Shown here in pieces: positions 10,724 to 24,408 of a DNA stretch of 64,000 bases. This DNA comes from Allodiplogaster sudhausi. Its lineage: Eukaryota > Nematoda > Chromadorea > Rhabditida > Diplogasteridae. Position numbers and translations under genes: made by a program. The first letter of the stretch is position 1. Every line of letters starts with the position of its first letter. The notes under the pieces were generated by a model that was given only the letters and a program-made list of their open reading frames with translations, was not told the origin of the DNA and searched no databases. The stretch is taken from contig CALZFC010000093.1 of the NCBI GenBank assembly GCA_945643635.1, forward strand, positions 725,001 through 789,000, read 5' to 3'.

Positions 10724-13700
10724 CGCCGGCGGGGAGATACGAAGAAATGAGAGCCCATTCCTTCGACTTCTTGACTCTCCCTCATGCGCCTAATTTCATA
10801 GTGAGAGAAGGAAGTTTTGCATTGTTTATGTGCACTTTATTATTGTACTTTAACCGGCAAACGTGTGAAAAATGAGATGCCTTTCAACTTTTTTATTTTC
10901 ACTTTTCATTATAACGAAAACGCAGTATCATAAAGTCCCGTCCCAAAAATGCCAATTGTTTGATTCCAGAAACGATGCAGATTTCTTCAACAAGCGAGAA
11001 AATCGAAAATCAATGCTTAAAACAAACATAGACATAGTGGAATGACGAATTTTCTCAACACTACGCTCAAAGGCAAATTGGAGCTCCAAAAGACCCATAA
11101 CGGGCCCTAAAATAGAATAGGGACCCTGATTAGGTATTTGGAATGGTCAAGGGAACCAGAGCAACATTTAATATGTACATAGGGTCTCTAGGCGATGCAT
11201 GCAGGTACCAGAAAGCTCTGATCTCTTGTAAGTCCACAGTGGGGGGGGGGGGGGGTGCGGACACGACGAAGTGTTGAATATACAGGGGTCTGTATCTCGG
11301 CCTCCAGGGGTCGTACAGACCCAATCTTTAGCTCATTTGACTAAGCTCAACGCCCCACGAACTTGGAGCTATAGAAAAAAACATAGGTTAGAAACCACGG
11401 AGCAAAAAGTTAAGGTATCCTGGGGATGAATTACAGGTAGAACTAGGAAATTCAGTAAAACGTGCGCAGGACGAAGCCCATATTGCGTCAGTTGCTCGCT
11501 GGCTGTGCTCGCACTGAAAAAGTTTATTTTTATTGTTTGCCGTCGTGCTTTTCCTAGAAACGTTTGCAAAATGAGATGCCTTTCAACGTTTTTCGTTTTC
11601 TCCACTCTTGGCGATGACAAAAAGTCGAAAGAAGGCTGCTTCATAAACAAACAAATATGCACCTAGAAATGTCAAATAATTGTTTGATTTCAGATTTATT
11701 CACGCAAGCGGCAACATCGAATTTCAACGCTTAAAATAGGCTTAAACCCGTTAACTCCTAACACGAAACGGCCGATCATATAGTACGATAGGTTTAAGCA
11801 ATGTGATCCTGGAAATTTGCCAAGATCGTAAAGCAAGCATTTTCCTGGACAATTTTAAATTGGCGGTTTGCGTCCGGTAGTGAATCGTGCATGTGTCGGC
11901 ATACATTTCACGGCTTATGGAACCATATTTCACCCCTCGCTGGTACCTTCTCCGAAAGGCCTGAATTTAGTTGGCGACAACTGTTAAATTTAAAGTTCTG
12001 TTCAACACACAAATATTCCCTTAGGTTCAGGCAACGCTTTCAGATGGAAAATACTCCTTTTACTTTTAGTTTAGAACAAAGGCTCTTTGCTGATGCATTC
12101 GCAAGCTCACTCAATCCGGACACATTCGCAGAATCATCCTAATAGCAAAAATTTTGAGTTTTCGCCTCCTTTAAAACATGAACATACTAGACGGATGATT
12201 GATTCTCATTTACATACTAGACTGAATTGATAGCGGAACTAGACAGATGCGATTGATTCTATGTATGTCTGATCATACTTATGTATGTGTTCGGCTTGAT
12301 GAATTCTCCTCTTGTGCTCTGCAGCCCTGCAATGGCATTCTCGATAGAATGATCGACATTGAAAAGGGAAGAACAATGCTTCCAAAACATCACTTTCTCT
12401 TGTCTCTTGCTCTCGTTCTCTCCCGAAAGATCCATGGACTGGATTCGAGAATTTTTTTCGATACACATTGATCAGCTTAAATATTTCTTTTGAACACCAA
12501 TGTCACTTGTCGTATTTCTTTCACTAGGAGCGTCGCTACTTCCGAAATATCCAAAATTTACAGCTAATTCAAAAATCCCAATTTCAACACAAAAAAACAA
12601 CAATAATTCGTAACTTTAGATTTCATTGTACAATGAGGTTTAGGCCATGTTTTATAAATTGTTTTAACAAACAATCAGCAAGTTCAGATTTAACCTTACA
12701 ACGGATTTCGACCATGCTTTACGATTTGCTTGCTTATTTTTTTGGGTAGACGGGGGCTTTGATATTGCAACGTTGCTTGATTCCTACCTATTTGTACATA
12801 TATGTATGTATGTGTGTATGTAGTCATGGTCAGCAGGATTTCAATCGGCAAATATCTTTAACCAAGCTTAAAAGCGTATGGTTCAATTCGAGAATTGCAG
12901 ATTAATTTGCACTTTTCTGTCGCTCGGTGATTGATCATTTTAGGGCAGAGAAAGAACGAAAAGAGCACATATCCTTTCATCTCTGCCCCCCCCCCCTCTC
13001 TTTTTGAGCAGATTTTCTGTGAAATGTTAACACAGCTGTGGCACCCGGTCTCCCAGCAGCCGAGACGGGGGGCGCGGCTTTTCTATCCCTCACAAAAGTA
13101 CACTGAGATGGAAGCTATTTACTTCTCCTTCCCCCTCCCGCACCTCGTTTTTGGGCTTTTCCATTTAATATTCTTTCCTCAAATGTACATACATAGGTAT
13201 GTACTAAGTTTGTATATTTTTCTTTTTTTTTTACTAGCAGCTGAAGTCTTATACTCCTAAATTACTTTCATCAACTGCCGTGTAATTAATCTTGATAAAA
13301 TTAACGCCAGTTTCACCAAATGCTAATGAAGATTTCATTTTGAGCTCACCTCAGCAAAATTTCAGTCAAATGTTTCGTGAGGTTGGACTTCCATTATACT
13401 ATGCTATTTGCACAGTCCTTTTATAGCTTTTTCACAGGTTTTCTTTTTAGATAGATATGTATGGGCATTTAGTGATTTTTTTTACGATTAGTGATAAAAT
13501 AATGCACGATAGCGGGCAAAAGGTTTTTTCTCGCCTGGTCAACCAACATGCCGTGTTTCTAATTTTGCCTTTTGTCCTGGACATGTCATGGACAATCGGC
13601 TATGACTGTTCTTGGTCATAACCATGTCATGGACACGTATGTAGTACTTATGCGAGTTGAAATACGCTCGCTCTTTTAACTGTTACTCTTTTTTTTAAAT

Positions 13701-14680
13701 TATTTTGCAAAAGTAATCAAATTTAGAAAGAAAGAAAAGCTAAAATGGTTCACTCCAAGTCCACTTTTTACGTCGAAGTGCACTAGAAAGGCTCCGGTGC
13801 TTACGCACCACGTGCACTTCGCCCTTAATGACATTTCTAACATGCTTTTTTTATAATCTGATCTAATCGCGACTATGAAACTGCGACGTCTCAAACAATG
13901 AGAGATATAGAGAGCAAGAAAGAGAGAGAGAGAGAGGGACACACACAGAGAGAGAGAGAGAGACAGATAGAGAGAGGGAGAAAGAGAGACAGATAGAGAG
14001 AGGGACAGAAAAAGATGCTGATCATGAACACGACCCTATTGATGGTAGTGAATATCCCATGGCAGAGGACCTATAAGTCGCCCCTGTTGCCGGAGAAACC
14101 TGCTTGAAACTGTTGAACACTCATGATCGCATAAACTTTCTATCCCCCAAGCCTGAGATAGATACGCCCCAGGTCCCACCAACGAATTTCCTGCACGCCA
14201 GTTGCTCAGTATTTTCTCATGCATATATCAACATTTTATACATGTCGCACAACATTGCGGACTCGTCAATATTTTCTCGCAAATTTGTTTCAAACAATAC
14301 TAAAAAAGGTGCTCTTTGCCATAAAGTGTGTAATTCGTCCTGGACATCGGTAGTATCCGCCGGTTTATCACTCTGTTTTCTCCACGTTTACGCACTCTCT
14401 CGCTATGTGTCGTGAGCACGTAAGGGACAAGCGAGCAAAAGTGTCATTTCCGTTTCCTTCCCCAAGAATAATTGAACGGCTGATGTAAAGTAGTAAAGTA
14501 TTTAAACAAGAAATGAATTAAACGCTTTAGAAAAAAATCGGCTGATCTACTCAAGAGACGACTCTCTCTCTCTCTCCTCTCTCTCTCCCTCTCTCCCTCT
14601 CTTCCTCTACCTTTCTCTCTCTCTCTTCTCTCTTTCTCTATCTCTCTCTATCTCTCTCTCTGTCTCTCACCCTCTCTTCG
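10724..14680. other. Gene-poor stretch of about 4 kb
   Basis: No coding exon with supporting splice sites and composition was found on either strand. Visible items: a G homopolymer at about 11240-11255, a C homopolymer near 12984-12994, a GA microsatellite at 13917-14010, a CT microsatellite at 14563-14672, and a degenerate direct repeat (about 10865-11030 against 11555-11740, sharing AAAATGAGATGCCTTTCAAC and TTGTTTGATT). The last part should contain the acyltransferase promoter, but no TATA box was picked out. Confidence 0.55.
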
Positions 14681-17600
14681 ATGCAACATCGCGGAGATGT
14701 CCAAGGTCTCCGTGCTGTCGCCATCTTTGGCGTTCTCCTCTTCCACTTCTACCCGGAGGCTTTTCCGAATGGCTTCCTCGGCGTTGACATGTCCGTTTTT
14801 ATCTTCTTTTTCACTCACTTTTCTTCTTTTTTTTTCTCAAAAGTACTTCTCATAAATCTTCATGTCTTTTATTGTGACTCGACTATTTTCTTGCTTACTT
14901 TTCGCTTCCAATCGAACAATATTGGAAAATAAATACTTTTCAATCACTTACAGTTTCTTCGTCATCTCCGGCTATCTCATCCTAATGATTCTGGCGCGTT
15001 CCGTGGAGAAAGTGGGTTCAGAAGCCAAAACTTGTTGGCATTCTGGCTCTTTTCCTGTCGTTGTCGTTGTTTTGTGGGTGTTGCCTATTTCTGCTATTAT
15101 TTCAAGAAACATTTGGTTTTTTTTTGAACGCGAAACATAAATTATTTCTCATGACCTTTGAAGGAGGAAGATGAACAAAAGGTCAAATTGAAATGCATAA
15201 ATTTTTCAATATTATCTCCAGACGGGCGGCGTGACGACGTCGCTCGTGTTCAATTTCTACTACCGCCGCGTCAAGCGCATCCTTCCGTTGCATCTGGCCT
15301 ACTGCGTCGCGGCCATCCTCGTCTTCTGCGTCATGGCGAGCCCAATGATTATCAGCGAGTCGAGAGTTCGTCTTCTTTCATTTATTTATTATTTAAAATT
15401 TTTATTATTATTTTTTTTTTTTAATAGTTCTAGAAATAAAAATAAAAAAAGCAAAAAATAAAAATTAAATAATAAAAAAATGTACAAAAATTGCTTAGAG
15501 AGAGAAATAAAGGGGTGAAACATCCGACAAAATTCATTCACAGATGTCAGCCATCTACGCACTAACATTCACGACAAACATTCGGTCGCTCTTCGAGAAG
15601 AATGACTATTTTGAGGTATGGATCGTTCTCCCTTGTGATCTTTTTTTCATTTATTCGTTTTGGTTATCTCTCGTCATTTCTCCTTTCGATCAGCTTGTTA
15701 TATTCGCTAGACACACAGTCTCTCTCTTCGCTTTCTCTCTCTTCTTTTCAGTCTATCTCTTAGTCTCTCTCTTTGTCTCTCTCTCCCTTTCTCTCTCCAC
15801 CCTCTGTCTTTCTCTCTCCTTCTCTCTCCTTCTCTCTCCTTCTCTCTCCTCTCTTTGTCGCTCTCCCTCACAATCTCTCTCTCCCTCTCTCTCTCCCTCA
15901 GCGTATCCTCGACGAGAATCTCTTCACACACATCTGGTCGCTGTCGGTGGAGATGCAATTCTATGTCATTGTGCCCTTCTTCTTCGTCATTCGCTCGGCC
16001 GCGCGTCCCGGCAGCGCGCTTCTGCTCCTGCCAACAGGTATTTTTTATTATAATTTTTTTTAAACTTATTTTTAGTTTTTTTTTAAATTGCCTAATTAAA
16101 AATACCACTCCAAATTATGGCCTTTTTTGATCAACGCTCAAGTTAAAAATAAAATAAGTTGTTTCCTATTATATTGAAATCGAATAGCACTCGTTTTCCA
16201 CACTCTCAAAGTTACCTAATATTATCTTTTCTTGAAGGATGCGTGGCATTGATGAAATCTAAATAAATGGACTAGAGACGTGACGTTATTGGAAAAGCGG
16301 GAGAATATATATTTGAATCTAAAAATATCCAGAAATTGACGTCATTTGAAAAGGGAGAATATATTTGAATCTAAAAATATCCCGAAAAGTGACTTCATTG
16401 GAAAAGGGGGAGAATATATTTGAATCTAAAAATATCCAGAAAAGTGAATTCATTGGAAAAGGGAGAGAATATATTTGAATCTAAAAATATCCCGAAAAGT
16501 GAATTCATTGAAAAAGGGGGAGAATATATTTGAATCTAAAAATATCCCGAAAAGTGAATTCATTGAAAAAGGGGGAGAATATATTTGAATCTAAAAATAT
16601 CCAGAAAAGTGAATTCATTGGAAAAGGGGGAGAATATATTTGAATCTAAAAATATCCCGAAAAGTGAATTCATTGGAAAAGGGGGAGAATATATTTGAAT
16701 CTAAAAATATCCCGAAAAGTGAATTCATTGGAAAAGGGGGAGAATATATTTGAATCTAAAAATATCCAGAAAAGTGAATTCATTGGAAAAAGGGGAGAAT
16801 ATATTTGAATCTAAAAATATCCCGAAAAGTGAATTCATTGGAAAAGGGGGAGAATATATTTGAATCTGAAAATATCCCGAAAAGTGAATTCATTGGAAAA
16901 GGGGGAGAATATATTTGAATCTAAAAATATCCCGAAAAGTGACTTCATTGGAAAAGAGGGAGAATATATTTGAATCTAAAAATATCCCGAAAAGTGACTT
17001 CATTGGAAAAGGGGGAGAATATATTTGAATCTAAAAATATCCCGAAAAGTGAATTCATTGGAAAAGATGGAGAATATATTTGAATCTAAAAATATCCCGA
17101 AAAGTGAATTCATTGGAAAAGGGGGAGAATATATTTGAATCTAAAAATATCCAGAAAAGTGAATTCATTGGAAAAGGGGGAGAATATATTTGAATCTAAA
17201 AATATCCCGAATAGTGAATTCATTGGAAAAGGGGGAGAATATATTTGAATCTAAAAATATCCCGAAAAGTGACTTCATTGGAAAAGGGGGAGAATATATT
17301 TGAATCTAAAAATATCCAGAAAACTGACTTCATTGGAAAGCGGGAGAATACATTTGAATCAAGAAAAAATAACCCAGAAAAGTAAAGTCATTATAAAAAA
17401 GGAAAATACATTTGAATCTAAAAGATAACTCGAAAAGTGACGTCATTGTAAGAATTTATGTACATACATTATTGAAGTGAGCGTCCTCTCGCTCGTGTTC
17501 TACGTGCAGACGCCGCCACTCATCGGCTTCAACGTGCCGATCGCACGCCTCTGGCAGTTCTTCGCCGTCTCCCTCTTCGAGACCAAGCTGAGAGAAGCGG

Positions 17601-18312
17601 CGGCCGCTTCATCGGTACGCGCGCTAATTCGAAATGGCATGGCTCATTTACTGAATTGACCAACTCTCAAAATCTAAGTTGTCTTTTAATCTCTCTCTCT
17701 CTCTCTCTCTATCGCATATTAGAGAAAACCTTTGGTGGAAAGCGTGAAAAATAAATATAGAACAAAATGTTATGAATTAAGAGCTTAAAAATCTTAATCA
17801 ATACAAAAACGATGTAAAAATACATACATACATACACACTAGGATTCTGATCGGGAACGCCTTCTGGTGGAAGCAGAAGAGGGCAAGGGCGAGAATCGCG
17901 CCGTACGCCTGTCGCCGTTTGCTGCAGTCGGACAGATTGCTTATCTGGTAGGCGGCAAGCTTTTGAAATTAACAACCATGGACTAATTAATTACTGTACC
18001 TGCATATGTGAATTGATAATTTTATGGCTAGATTCACGAGTGATGTGATCGTTCCTCTGTCGTTCTTTCCTTCTCTCGCTCGCTCTCTTTCACTCTTTTC
18101 CTCTCCTTCTCTTTATTTTTTTTTCTTTTTTTCGCTCTCTTTTTCTCTCTCTCACTCCTTATCTCTCGTTCTCTCTCTCTCTCACATTTTCCTTTTCTCT
18201 CTCTCTCTTCAGATTCTCTTGAGATTTCTTTTTATTTTCATTTTTTTTCTTTCTTTATCGTTCTCTTTTTCTTTCTCTCACTCTTTATCTCTCGCTCTCT
18301 CTCTCACATTTT

Positions 18313-18348
<36 letters not shown>

Positions 18349-21300
18349 AGATTGCTCTTGTTCTGCTCTCGCTGCCCTTCTACACGACGAAGCTACCACC
18401 GGCAGCCGCGCGCATCGCAGTGACGTACGCGACCGCCGTGCTCATTGCCTTTGGCGCCGATACTCCAGTCAGTTCTTCTTTATTGATCAATAATTTTATT
18501 TTAATTTTAATTTTTTTTATATTAACCATATGACGATTAATTAAAAAAAAATCAACCCTATAATGTTAGCTCGCCCGCTGGCTCTCCGCACGCCCACTCG
18601 CCTTCATCGGCGATGTCTCCTATTCGCTCTATCTTATCCACTGGCCCTTCTCCGTCTATCTCGTCCGAGACCATGCTGCGCTTTCGGCTGGTAAGCTGTG
18701 TGATAGCCTTATGGCTCGATAGCTTGATCTATTACGGTGCACAATGAACGCGCATATTGCGAGGAGTTATAATTGCTCTATTAAGAGAGCCTGTCAGTAT
18801 CGTTCGATCAAGGCCTGCCCTAGGAATTTTTTTTCGAATTTCTTAACCAAAATTGATTATAGTATACAACTCGACGTGGTGAACACAATAGGCTGTATTT
18901 CAAAGGTGAAAAAAATTTTCCGCGCGAGACCCAGTACCGTAATCTTATAAATTCGATTGGTCATAAGTCGCTTCAAACTTATAATTAGACAACCATCGAG
19001 CAATCATTGGATAGCTAATTGAACGGGCTTTAATTTTGATCCTAGAAGATATTTTCGAAAAATTTGAATTTGGCCCTAAAACACGGCCCTAAACATTTTC
19101 GATGATGGTTTTTACCGAAATTAAGTATTTTATGTTCATTTCGCTACAACCGTTCCTGGATAGGCTTAAAGTACGTGAAATTTGCTACAACATATATCTC
19201 TTTCAAAAGAATTGAAGGTCTCGCTCTTAGGTTCCCAAACGCTTAAAAATGATCCTGTGTGAACTGTAACACCGTGCAAGCGCATTCTTCGATCCATAAC
19301 TTCGATCCATATCAATGTCAATATTACAAAATCGTACATATATCATCTAAGAGCTCTCACGGAGATCTTCAAATGTTACATACATTATTTTATTGAAAAT
19401 TTTCAATTTATATGGGAAATTTCGTTATGTACAATTAGAAATCTGAAACAACTACTTTGAAAACATTTTCGCCTGTCGAAACATGCATCGTAAGAAAGAG
19501 GATCAAATTTGGTGCAAGATGAACCCCTTTCAATGGAATTCCATGCATACGATCTTTTGTTATAAGCCATAAGAGTAGGATATCAAGGTGTTATGGAAAA
19601 ACTGTAGAAAAAAGGATTGGAATATTCTAATTCGAATAACCTAAAATGAGAATTCTTGGGCGAAATGACAGCGACGCTACTGGCACTAATTTTATGATTT
19701 ATAACGAAAGATCGTATGCATGGAATTCCATTGAAAGTGGTTCATCTTGTACCAAATTTCATCCTCTTTCTGATGATATATGTTTCGACAGGCGAAAATG
19801 TTTTTAAAGTAGTTTTTTAAACCTTCTAATTGTACATAACGAAATTTCTCATATAAATTGAAACTTTTCAATAAAATAATGTATGTAACATTTGAAGATC
19901 TCCGTGAGAGCTCATAGATGATAAACTTACGATTTTGTAATATTGACATTGAGCGCAGTTATGGATCGAAGAATGCGCTTGCACGGTGTTGCAGTTTACA
20001 CAGGATCATGTTCAAGCGTTTGGGAACCTAAGAGCGAGACCTTCAATTCTATTGAAAGAGATATATGTTGTAGCAAATTTCACGTACTTTAAGCCTATCC
20101 AGGAACGGTTGTAGCGAAATGAACATAACATACTTATTTTCGGTAAAAACCGCCTTCGAAAATGTTTAGGGCCGTGTTTTAGGGCTGAATTCAAATTTTT
20201 CGAAAATATCTTCCAAGATCAAAATTAAAGCCCGTTCAATCAGCTATCCAATGATAGCTCGATGGTTGTCTAATTATATGTTTGAAGCGACTTATGACCA
20301 ATCGAATTTATAAGATTACGGTACTGGGTCTCGCGCGGAAAATTTTTTCAACTTTGAAATACGGCCTATTGTGTTCACCACGTCGAGTTGTATACTATAA
20401 TCAATTTTGGTTAAGAAATTCGGAAAAAAAAATCCTAGGGCAGGTCATAATAGGGCCCTGCTCGAGTCTTACTGACATCCTCTCTTAATTCATTTAAATA
20501 TATTACATGCTTAATTCAGAGCGTCTTTTTGGCTTTATTATTAATACATATTTATTCATAGAATTATTTAAAAGCTTAAAAAAATAAGTACAAAAACCAT
20601 TTCTCAAGAGAAAATTGCCAAAAACTAATTGCCGAAAATCACGTATTATTTAAATTCTTTAGCCCGTCTCTCCGCAATTCCCATGTCTATTGCGCTCACC
20701 GTCGTCGTCTACTACGTCTACGAGCGACACTATCGCGAGTGGTCAAAGGAGCGGATTGGTCAGATTTTGTGCTTCCCGCCAAAATACTGCATTCAAAAAT
20801 TAATTTTTCAATTAAAAAAAAAGAACAAGATAACTATCGCAATATATGCGTATCTACATATATATATTTATTTCCTTTGGGCTGGAGCTGCGGACTGCTG
20901 CTTGCACTTGCTGCGCTCGGGTTGGCAGTCGCACCGACGCTCAATGATCGCTTGCATCGAGTGGATATGACGATAGGCAGGGCGAGAGAGAGTGAGAGAG
21001 AGAGAGGAAAGAAAGAGAGAGAAAGGGAAAGAGATAAGAAAAATCGAGAGATAGAGAGAAAGAGAGAGAAATCAGTGGGATATTTTGAAATAAAAAAAAC
21101 AAATAAAAAGTGAAAGATAGTGCGAGAGAGATACATATATATAGAGAGAGAGTCCTCCCAACCATTTGACTCGTCTTCAGAAGAAGCGATCAAGAAGAAT
21201 ATCGAGATGTTCTCGAATCCGAATGAGAATATCATGATCAAGGAGTGCACGTACAAGTACTGGCAGAACATGACCGAGGCGACGCCGGCGCACGTCGGCC

Positions 21301-23249
21301 ACATCGTCAAGCCGTTCGGCATCTGCGAGATGCCGGTCTCTTTTTAATTAATTAATTTATTTTTTATTTTTTTTATTTTAAATATTGTTGATATACCATA
21401 ATTGCCAAAATATGCATCTAACGTGTTTGCTGTAAACAAGACGGCGCTTTATTAACAGAGGCTCCTTTTTGGAGTTTCACTGGAAAATATATGTAGTAGG
21501 CAACTAAGCGCCTATAAAACAGCAACTACCGTATTTCATTGGCGTTAAAAGATTTTTTTAAACGAAAAGGAAAAGCAGAGAAAAGGAGAAAAAATAGATA
21601 ATAATTTGAGCCTGGCACCGGTAAGCTGCGCTTCGCCGTGATTGGCAACAGCTACGCACCGAACCAGGCCGATCTCGTGTGGAAACACTTCAAGCCCTTC
21701 TTCTCCAGCTTCACACTCTTCAGCCAGTGCGGTGAGGCGGCGCGTCTTTTCTCTTCTTTTCTGATCTGTTTAAGTCTTAAGTCTATTGACCAGAACATTA
21801 TTGTCGGACGAAAAGCATTTTTTTCTCGATAAAAATATAGGAATATTAACATTCGTAAACACTCCAAGGATGAAAAATTCTTATTTTTTCCAGCTTGCGA
21901 AGTCTTCACTTACACGCACTCTGGCTACTGTCATCATTTGGCAAACTACACGGACGTGCTTGACGAGCTGGAGCCAGATGTCACCTTCGTTATTCAACGG
22001 TTTGACTTGTAATTTGAAGAGAGAGAGACGAGAGACGAGAGAGAGCTCGAGAAAGAGAGAGAAAGAGAGAGAGTGAGAGAAAGGGCGGATGAAAGCATCT
22101 TTAGGTACTAAAATAAAACTGATAACTTTCCAGGTACGGGCGTCCGAAAGAGCCTCCACCACCGCCGGGAAAGCCAGACCTCGCGCTAGAAGAAATGCTC
22201 GAGCATCTCAGAGAAATTCAGAACAAGTCGGAACATTTATTGTCTCCATCTTGAAACTTTGCCTGTTTTGCCAAAAGGATAAGATGAAAAAAAAATTAAA
22301 AAAAAAACTCATAGATAATATTCTGTCTGCTTGATGTTTTCTCTTCTCAGAACTTCCCTATTCTTCATTATGGACACGTTCCCGGCGTTCGACTACTACA
22401 AAATGCTCAAAATGGTCGATTATATTCGAGAAGGCAAATCGGAGGACTTTATCAATGTTAGCAAAGAATCTTTGTATTTATTTAGAAAATTATAATATTA
22501 CACAAATATATATATTTCAAACATTTATATGTCTATAATTTGATCTCGCCAAATCTTCATTTTCACCTTTATCACACTTTCCATCCTTCAGAATATCACG
22601 ACTCTCCCAATCGAGGACGTCTACGGGCGGCCGAGGACGAAGAAGCTGATGCAAGCTTGCAATGTAAGTAATTGAAAGGATTTTTTTTTAATATTTTTGC
22701 AACGCTTTCCTTTACAGTAATTCTAGGATTAAATCTTTAAAATCATCAAATAAAATATTTAATTAATAGATTCATCAGTTTAAAGGAGCATAAAACTCAA
22801 CCGTACAAGAAAAAGGCGCGAATTTAAATCTGAGTTTTTGGAGAACTGCATTCTCTACGACGTGGAGCCGGCGCTGCTCGACCGGCGTGGCCACTTTGCC
22901 TCCTACGACGGCACGACGCATCTCGCGCACTTTGATCCCTCCGGCCATCTCGTGCCGTGGGGCAGGCACAAGGTCGAGCCAATCTATGAGGTGGGTGGAG
23001 AAAGAGATTAAGAATGCCGATTTGAATTTCGCGCCATTTCTCCCTTAGATCCCACTGCTTTTTTTAATTTAGTGAATTAACATAATAACTTCTTGAGAAA
23101 CACGCGTTCCCCGAAGAGGTGATATAAATTTATTTTCGAAATAAAAAAAAATTAATATCAAGTATTTCATTTAGCAACTCGCGCGCACGTACGCACCGAA
23201 ACTTCGCGAACTCGAGAAGCGCCTTTATCCGGGGGATCTGCCTTGGTAG
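14681..23249 (+). CDS. OAC-type membrane acyltransferase (acyltransferase-3 plus SGNH domain)
   Basis: Multi-pass membrane acyltransferase, presumed to O-acylate a glycan or other substrate at a membrane; substrate unknown. Nineteen exons: 14681-14790, 14954-15011, 15222-15365, 15544-15615, 15902-16037, 17478-17614, 17843-17947, 18351-18467, 18570-18690, 20663-20768, 20888-20991, 21181-21335, 21611-21731, 21894-21999, 22134-22226, 22351-22456, 22592-22663, 22835-22990, 23175-23249; about 697 aa. Motifs: DVQGLRAVAI, LLFHFYPEAF, GVDIFFVISGYLI, YYRRVKRILPLHL, WSLSVEMQFYV, GDVSYSLYLIHWP, then SGNH block FAVIGNSYAPNQAD (catalytic Ser), PDVTFVIQR, and late YDGTTHLAHF (candidate catalytic His). Length and order match nematode OAC proteins. 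The exon 10-11 junction (gtgctt donor) is the least certain; the exon 11 end at the GA tract is also inferred. Two introns are greatly enlarged by repeats. Confidence 0.88.
16270..17430 (+). repeat. 55-bp minisatellite, about 21 copies
   Basis: Tandem array inside intron 5 of the acyltransferase gene. The unit runs GAATTCATTGGAAAAGGGGG then AGAATATATTTGAATCTAAA then AATATCCCGAAAAGT, 55 bases. Most copies differ by one or two substitutions (GAATTC/GACTTC, CCCG/CCAG, GGGGG/GAGGG); both ends decay into shorter divergent copies (about 16270-16330 and 17330-17450). Confidence 0.95.
18781..20488. mobile_element. Long foldback (inverted-repeat) element flanked by TTAA
   Basis: Sequence from 18781 to about 19590 is repeated in inverted orientation from about 19690 to 20488. 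Arms run about 800 bases with high but imperfect identity around a short central segment. Ends are TTAA-GAGAGCCTGTCAG on the left and CTGACATCCTCTC-TTAA on the right, so TTAA is a likely target duplication of piggyBac type. It lies in intron 9 of the acyltransferase gene. No transposase ORF, so it is non-autonomous. The termini diverge more than the interior. Confidence 0.85.
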
Positions 23250-24408
23250 TAGTAATACAATGTTTAAAAATTTACATTCTTAATTCGATCGACTATATCG
23301 GTTGCTGATGATATTCATATGAAATAAACATTGTACATGTATTTAATACATCTATTATCAATAATGACTACTAGGCAATTTGTCCTGCCGTGGATAACCG
23401 CATTTTTCTTTTTTTTAAATTTTTTTTTACAATTAAATGGATAATTATAGCATGACCGCCTAGCTTTACTTGATAACTTGAACTTTCCTCGCTTTCATCC
23501 TATTTAATATTCAGTCTTTGAGTGTCTTCCGAAGATTAAAAAAAAAACATAACGCATGATGGCCGGTGATAAAGTCCCTTTAAAAACGCCACTCTGTGTC
23601 GAGAGTTTCCCTCTTCACTTCAATTACATTTGAAGAGCTGACAACACAACAGGTTCGAAATTCATCTCTTCAGTTAATTAAGTGCAATAGCAAAAAACGG
23701 AAGCGATGCCGCGAGATCGAACCCGAGGATGATGCAGCAATCCTCCTGGATTTGGATGATGAGGAATAGTCTACCGATGAGTCGTACTTTGTTCGCAATG
23801 CATGGTTGATTGACCAAATTCATAGAACATTTAAGACAGCGAATTTATTGATAGAAAGAATCTTAGCGTTATGAATACAAAGAGTTTTTGAGTATGCATC
23901 CTGAAAGAACAAACAACTTGGGAATGATATGATTATGGTCAGAAGGGGAAAAACCACGCCAACAAAAAAAGTGGTGTTATGAAGTACGTTTTTGAGTTTT
24001 GATTTTTTTTTGTTAATGAATTTCTTTTTAAGATGTGCCGACACAGTGACATGAAATTTTCTTAAAAGGAAAGCATGACTTTATCAGTCAGCTTTCTGTT
24101 TTGTGGCCAAAAATAGTGGTCATGTTCGATAGTCATTTGCTTGACTACTTTGACAACAAGAAGGAACCGCATGGAAATAAGGAGAGCACAGGGTACATTG
24201 TATTGCAAGCATCTTCGCCTGCCTTACAATTAGTTCTGGGCGTAGAAATGAGAAAGTGTCAGGCTGCCAAATGACGATCACCACGATTTAACTGGATATT
24301 GAAGACGACCAGGATGAGATCTATACTTTTCGAAGAATGCGAAGTTGAGGAAGAGAACCTTTTCGAACCTCATCCCTGATCTGAATTTAACGCGCTTAAA
24401 GGAGCTGT
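23250..24408. other. Intergenic region downstream of the acyltransferase
   Basis: Acyltransferase 3' end and AT-rich sequence. A short exon-like frame at about 23677-23769 (acceptor cttcag, then KKRKRCREIEPEDDA, stop) was seen, but it has no partner exon and is not called. Nothing else recognised. Confidence 0.45.

Noticed and set aside
10724..14680. Search for a hidden gene in the 4-kb gap
   Set aside because: Only short frames without paired splice sites were found; a degenerate repeat and homopolymers account for the visible structure.
16270..17430. CRISPR-like array
   Set aside because: The 55-bp units are contiguous tandem repeats without unique spacers, inside a nematode intron.
23677..23769. 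Exon-like frame with a nuclear-localisation-like KKRKRCR
   Set aside because: No neighbouring exons or promoter, and no paralogue in the window to support it.
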